The translations under genes were made by a program, and so were the position numbers. From the NCBI GenBank assembly GCA_049511415.1, contig JBEKYC010000122.1, positions 1 through 8,917 on the forward strand: a DNA stretch of 8,917 nt, in the 5' to 3' direction. The stretch comes from Bog-159 sp049511415. Lineage in GTDB: Bacteria > Acidobacteriota > Terriglobia > Bryobacterales > Bryobacteraceae. How positions within the stretch are numbered: position 1 is the first letter of the stretch; the number at the start of each line of letters is the position of its first letter. Below, piece after piece: positions 5,863 to 8,917 of the stretch. The notes beneath the pieces are model-generated. The model ran no database searches, was not told the origin of the DNA, and saw only the letters and a program-made list of their open reading frames with translations.

Positions 5863-6926
5863 GGCGATACCTCTTGCGGCCCGAGCCTGCGGATGGGTAG
5901 TTCCACAATGACGGTACAGCCGCCGGATTCCGGCCATTGCAGCCGAAATTGATGATCGTTACCGTACAGTGTCTGCAACCGTTCCGAGATGTTGCGTTTG
6001 CCGATGCCATTCTCGCCTTCCCCCTGATTGCCAGGGCGTGGGCGTCCCGAATTGCTGACGGTAATTCGTAATCGCCCTTCGTGCAGCCCGCTCTCTATGG
6101 CGATCTTCCCGCCCTCGGCAATGCTCGCCACTCCATGGCGCACCGCATTCTCCACCAGCGGCTGAAGTAACATGCCCGGGACCATGATATCGAGCGTATC
6201 CGGACATATCGTCAGCTTCACGTGCAACCGCTCCCCCAGCCGGGTTTTCTCAATTGCGATGTACTGTTCCGTAAAAGCCATCTCCTGTGAAAGAGGCGCC
6301 TCCAGCGCGGATTGGCCGTTCAGGCTGGTGCGCAAGAAATCCCCGATTTGCGCCAACATCTTCGTAGCCGCGGAAGCTTCGCCATCCAGAACGAGCGTGG
6401 AAACGGCGTTCAGCGAGTTGAATAGAAAGTGCGGATTCAACTGGTACCGCAACGCTTGCAACCGGGCTTCCCGAACATCGGCTTCGGCACGCAACAGACG
6501 TTCCCTTTCCTGCGACGATGTATGCCATTGCTTGATGCTGAAGTACAGACTGGACCAACTGAAAAGCAAGAAAGGGAAGTTGGCTGAATTTTCGGCCAGG
6601 TTCACAACACTCAGGTTGTGAATGCCCCTTATGGTTAGTTCATACACGAACGCGACCGCCGCTCCGATTGTGACCGACGCGGCAAAAGCCCGCAATTCGA
6701 AAGCGATCCAGGAAGGGTAACGCCGCAGCAGCCACCGGCAAACAGGATGAATTATACAACTGCCAAGGAACAGTAAACCCACCACCAACGTGTCTTGGCG
6801 AAACGCTCCCGAGCTTCGCAGAAGGTCGGGAAAAGATCCCAACAGAGTCCAAACATAGAAACACACCCACCCGAGGGTTTGCAACTGCCAAAATGAGGTG
6901 AGCCGCAAGGATTTATGAAGCACCAT
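5856..6926 (-). CDS. LytS/YehU-type membrane sensor histidine kinase
   Basis: A 356-residue membrane kinase, partner of the LytTR regulator encoded directly after it. Four hydrophobic segments lie near residues 13-33, 45-63, 73-97 and 113-131, with short loops, so there is no large extracellular sensor domain. A charged linker, probably a coiled coil (132-160), leads to the His_kinase signature LRYQLNPHFLFNSLNAV, with phosphoacceptor His166. The ATPase domain shows the N box PLVENAVRHG (Asn260), an altered G1 box VSNSGRP (Ser-Asn-Ser where many kinases have Asp) and the GENGIGKRNISERL G2 region. The Asp-to-Ser change is common in this family. The ATG at 6926 is chosen because the protein then starts right before the first membrane segment; an in-frame ATG at 7028 would add 34 residues with no hydrophobic character and run through the shared regulatory block. 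The stimulus is unknown. Confidence 0.9.
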   Translation of the reverse strand: MVLHKSLRLTSFWQLQTLGWVCFYVWTLLGSFPDLLRSSGAFRQDTLVVGLLFLGSCIIHPVCRWLLRRYPSWIAFELRAFAASVTIGAAVAFVYELTIRGIHNLSVVNLAENSANFPFLLFSWSSLYFSIKQWHTSSQERERLLRAEADVREARLQALRYQLNPHFLFNSLNAVSTLVLDGEASAATKMLAQIGDFLRTSLNGQSALEAPLSQEMAFTEQYIAIEKTRLGERLHVKLTICPDTLDIMVPGMLLQPLVENAVRHGVASIAEGGKIAIESGLHEGRLRITVSNSGRPRPGNQGEGENGIGKRNISERLQTLYGNDHQFRLQWPESGGCTVIVELPIRRLGPQEVSPC

Positions 6927-6931
6927 GCAAA

Positions 6932-6937
6932 ATTCTA
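6932..6937 (-). promoter_or_regulatory. -10-like hexamer of the kinase/regulator operon
   Basis: On the minus strand CGCTAGAATTTTGC precedes the ATG at 6926. TAGAAT lies five bases before the start codon, so the transcript would start at or very near the ATG. There is no Shine-Dalgarno. The leading CGCTA is shared with the -10 regions of the lipoprotein and receptor genes. Confidence 0.45.
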
Positions 6938-6968
6938 GCGCAGTTGCAGCGTGGCACAGGTTCGATCT

Positions 6969-7050
6969 ACCGATCAAAACCCGCAACTGGCCGCATCGGT
7001 CAATCGACCTGAGGATCGGTCCGCACAATGAATCGGGTAAGCGCTAATCT
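6969..7050 (+). promoter_or_regulatory. Putative LytTR operator and promoter between the kinase operon and the lipoprotein gene
   Basis: ATCGGTC occurs at 6995-7001 and 7015-7021, exactly 20 bp apart and on the same strand. An inverted ACCGATC lies at 6969-6975. The surrounding 33-bp block (6990-7022) matches 7969-8001 upstream of the receptor gene at 29 of 33 positions. GCGCTAATCT follows, with TAATCT (7045-7050) as the probable -10 for the lipoprotein gene, 22 bp after the block. No normal -35 is seen, as expected for an activator-dependent promoter. As the intergenic region is shared, the block could also control the kinase operon. The binding protein is inferred. Confidence 0.55.
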
Positions 7051-7061
7051 AGTTATGAGCG

Positions 7062-7766
7062 ATGACACAATCGATAAGAAATGCACTGCTGGCATTAATC
7101 CTGGTCGCCGGCTGCCAGGGAATCGCCATTTCGGAACAGTACCCCCGGATAGCGGCTGTTGAGCAATACCTGATGGCGGATTCCGAAGCTGAAATCGCAA
7201 TGGCCCGAAGCGCGGCTCCGGAAGCAATCGCACGGGATGCGGCGGTTCTTGTTCTCGGGACTGGCGGCTACAGAACTGCCGTTAACGGCAAGAGCGGCTT
7301 CACGTGCCTGGTCGAACGATCCTGGATGTCTCCATTCGACAGTCCTGAGTTCTGGAATCCTAAGATTCGAGGGCCTATATGCTACAATCCAGCGGCGGTG
7401 AGAACGGTCCTTCCTTATACTTTAACTAGGACGAAACTGATCCTGGGTGGGTTATCGAAGACGCAGGTGCATGAGTTCATAGCGTCGAGCGTTGCAAAGA
7501 AAGAACTGCCGGCGCCGGAGGCCGGCGCGATGTCTTACATGCTTTCGAAGATGGGATATCTCAACGACTCGGCCGGGCATTGGCATCCGCATTTGATGTT
7601 CCATGTTCCCAGCACTGGCGAGGCCAGTTGGGGCGCGAACCTGGCCGGCTCTCCAGTGTTGTTTAATGACGATTTTCGCGACGTACCGGAGCCCGAGACA
7701 ATTTTCATGGTTCCGGTCCCGTATTGGTCAGATGGCAGCGCTGCGCCGCACATAGCACTGCACTAA
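7062..7766 (+). CDS. Predicted lipoprotein of unknown function with a His cluster
   Basis: A 234-residue exported protein. The N-terminus (residues 1-20) is a lipoprotein signal with lipobox LVAGC, so Cys18 would be lipidated; a plain signal peptide is the alternative. The rest has no transmembrane segment. Recognisable conserved-looking stretches are LVLGTGGYRTAVNGKSGFTC (63-82), FWNPKIRGPICYNPAAV (97-113) and GHWHPHLMFHVPS (172-184). His173, His175, His177 and His181 could bind a metal or form an active site. Cys82 and Cys107 may pair. I recall similar uncharacterised proteins but no named family, so no function is given. The gene is divergent from the LytTR operon and shares its upstream block with the TonB receptor gene, which suggests co-regulation. 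An out-of-frame ATG at 7055 precedes the start; the choice of 7062 rests on the reading frame and signal sequence. Confidence 0.8.
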   Translation: MTQSIRNALLALILVAGCQGIAISEQYPRIAAVEQYLMADSEAEIAMARSAAPEAIARDAAVLVLGTGGYRTAVNGKSGFTCLVERSWMSPFDSPEFWNPKIRGPICYNPAAVRTVLPYTLTRTKLILGGLSKTQVHEFIASSVAKKELPAPEAGAMSYMLSKMGYLNDSAGHWHPHLMFHVPSTGEASWGANLAGSPVLFNDDFRDVPEPETIFMVPVPYWSDGSAAPHIALH

Positions 7767-7968
7767 ACACCTCTGTTCGTCCGATCCGGCGGTTAGCGTC
7801 AGATCTGCTTCAATTTCCTGAAATATTGGCGGTAGCTGTCGCCGGTAATGGCAGCCGAACTGCCGCCGCACTGGCGGGGACAGGTGTGTTTCCAGACTGC
7901 GCCGCCTGGCTATGCGGCCACCTATTGGCCTCACACTAGAACGGTTCAACGGCTAAGACCGGCAACCC
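7767..7968. other. Gene-free stretch downstream of the lipoprotein gene
   Basis: About 200 bases with no gene I can support. A minus-strand frame around 7800-7900 ends in ITGDSYRQYFRKLKQI, which faintly resembles the tail of a transposase helper protein, but it is too short to claim. No clear terminator was seen. The right end leads into the receptor promoter. Confidence 0.45.
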
Positions 7969-8034
7969 GCCGCATCGATCAATCGGCCTAAGGATCAGTC
8001 CTGTCAGTTAAGGCCCTGGAACGCTAGTCTAGCG
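7969..8034 (+). promoter_or_regulatory. Putative LytTR operator and promoter of the TonB receptor gene
   Basis: The block 7969-8001 repeats 6990-7022 with only four differences, all transitions. The paired repeats are ATCGATC (7974-7980) and ATCAGTC (7994-8000), again 20 bp apart. TAGTCT (8025-8030) is the likely -10, 23 bp after the block. It lies inside a perfect palindrome, CGCTAG-T-CTAGCG (8022-8034). The ATG follows the hexamer by six bases with no Shine-Dalgarno, so a leaderless mRNA is expected. No standard -35 is present. Confidence 0.55.
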
Positions 8035-8036
8035 GT

Positions 8037-8917
8037 ATGAATGCTTCAATCAACGCCAAACTCCGGCTCGGGGCCTTGCTCTTCAGCATATTTGGAGTCC
8101 TGCTGTCTGTAGGCACAGTCCCCAGCCTTGCACAATCTCTGACCACCGGTGGTGTATCCGGTAATATCACGGATGCCAGCGGCGCGGCGATCCCCAACGC
8201 AACTGTAACCCTGGCCGATCTCGATAACGGATCCGTTCAAACCGCGTCATCCAACGGCTCGGGTGAATTCCGGTTTTCGCTTCTCAAACCGGGCCGCTAC
8301 ACGATATCGGCGACCCTCGCGGGCTTCGAAAAGGTCGAACGCCCCGTCGACGTTTCTGTCGGAAACGTGGTCACGGCTAGTCTGATTCTTCAGGTGGGAC
8401 AAGCCGTAACCACCGTTGAGGTTTCGGCAACCGCGGCTCTCGTCACCGAGGACCCGGCCCAAATCACCACCTTTACGCAGCAGCAGATGGAACTGCTACC
8501 CAACGGCGGCGGCGATCTAACTACCATCGCCTACACCGCGCCCGGCGCTCTCCTCAACGTCGCACCGCCCGGAATGAGCGGTTTCGGCAACTTCACCGTA
8601 AACGGGTTACCCGGCACTTCAAACCTGTTCACTACCAACGGCGAGAACAACATGGATCCGTATTTCAATATTAACAATTCGGGTGCATCCAACCTCACTC
8701 TCGGTTCGAACGAAGTCCAGGAAGTAACCATCACCACGAACCCCTATAGCGGTCAGTATGGTCAGCTTTCCGGAGCTCAGGTTTCTTATGTGACTAAATC
8801 GGGCACCAACCAGATCCACGGCAACGCCAATTATTACTGGAACGGACGGTACCTGAACGCGAACGATACGTTCAATAATACGCAGGGGGCGGCAACCCCC
8901 TTCGCCAACGCGAATCA
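8037..8917 (+). CDS. TonB-dependent receptor with carboxypeptidase-regulatory domain, N-terminal part
   Basis: The frame runs to the window end without a stop; 293 residues are visible of a protein that is usually about 1000-1200 residues in this family. Residues 1-32 form a signal peptide (GTVPSLA|QS). Residues 39-130 are a carboxypeptidase-regulatory/SusC-type N-terminal beta domain, with GVSGNITDASGAAIPNATV and GEFRFSLLKPGRYTISATL. Residues about 135-262 are the plug region: VEVSATAALVTED, then GFGNFTVNGLPGTSNLFTTN, ending in the hallmark SGAQVSYVTKSGTNQIHGNA before the barrel begins. Such Oar-like receptors sit in the outer membrane and import or export large substrates using TonB energy; many paralogues exist in Acidobacteria. 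The substrate is unknown. The ATG at 8037 is fixed by the signal peptide and by an upstream -10-like element. It shares its regulatory block with the lipoprotein gene. Confidence 0.9.
   Translation, partial: MNASINAKLRLGALLFSIFGVLLSVGTVPSLAQSLTTGGVSGNITDASGAAIPNATVTLADLDNGSVQTASSNGSGEFRFSLLKPGRYTISATLAGFEKVERPVDVSVGNVVTASLILQVGQAVTTVEVSATAALVTEDPAQITTFTQQQMELLPNGGGDLTTIAYTAPGALLNVAPPGMSGFGNFTVNGLPGTSNLFTTNGENNMDPYFNINNSGASNLTLGSNEVQEVTITTNPYSGQYGQLSGAQVSYVTKSGTNQIHGNANYYWNGRYLNANDTFNNTQGAATPFANAN

Noticed and set aside
7790..7900. Possible tail of an IS21 helper (IstB-like) gene on the minus strand, ITGDSYRQYF
   Set aside because: The resemblance is limited to a handful of residues, with no Walker motif or preceding frame. 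It could be chance.
1..8917. CRISPR array, tRNA or rRNA genes, intact insertion sequence, restriction or defence system
   Set aside because: I read both strands for regularly spaced repeats, tRNA-like cloverleafs and known defence gene motifs and found none.

Overview
The window looks like a piece of a moderately GC-rich chromosome of an Acidobacteria-type organism, probably close to Solibacter. This is inferred from gene types, not from a search. The clues are an Oar-like TonB-dependent receptor with an N-terminal carboxypeptidase-regulatory domain, a secreted CocE/NonD hydrolase, a LytS/LytTR two-component pair and a Vgb-like propeller protein. No tRNA, rRNA, CRISPR array or intact mobile element was seen.

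Layout. Bases 1-129 are the end of a VOC/glyoxalase-type gene (+). Bases 359-1651 (+) encode a secreted seven-bladed propeller resembling virginiamycin B lyase but without histidines in the blades where the enzyme has its active site. Bases 1652-2100 hold no gene; 1843-2000 is rich in hairpins and may be the 5' remnant of a group II intron or another structured RNA. Bases 2198-2620 (+) encode a 140-residue secreted protein of unknown function with a good promoter and Shine-Dalgarno site. It is followed by a frameshifted scrap of an IS256/Mutator transposase (2621-2820). Bases 2880-4742 (-) encode a secreted CocE/NonD serine hydrolase with a complete Ser/Asp/His triad.

Bases 5104-6926 (-) are a two-gene operon, a LytS/YehU-type membrane histidine kinase followed by a LytTR response regulator whose GTG start overlaps the kinase stop. 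Divergent from it, 7062-7766 (+) encodes a predicted lipoprotein of unknown function. Bases 8037 to the window end (+) encode the first 293 residues of a TonB-dependent receptor.

The most interesting signal is regulatory. The regions upstream of the lipoprotein gene and of the receptor gene share a 33-bp block identical at 29 of 33 positions, lying 22-23 bp before a -10-like hexamer. Inside it are two direct repeats of ATCRRTC exactly 20 bp apart, similar to the layout bound by LytTR regulators, and a LytTR regulator is encoded next door. I propose a small regulon: kinase, regulator, lipoprotein, receptor. Several genes here (hydrolase, kinase, receptor, perhaps the lipoprotein) also have a TANNNT hexamer only 5-11 bases before the start codon and no Shine-Dalgarno site, which suggests leaderless or nearly leaderless mRNAs. 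The propeller and the small secreted protein have strong Shine-Dalgarno sites instead.
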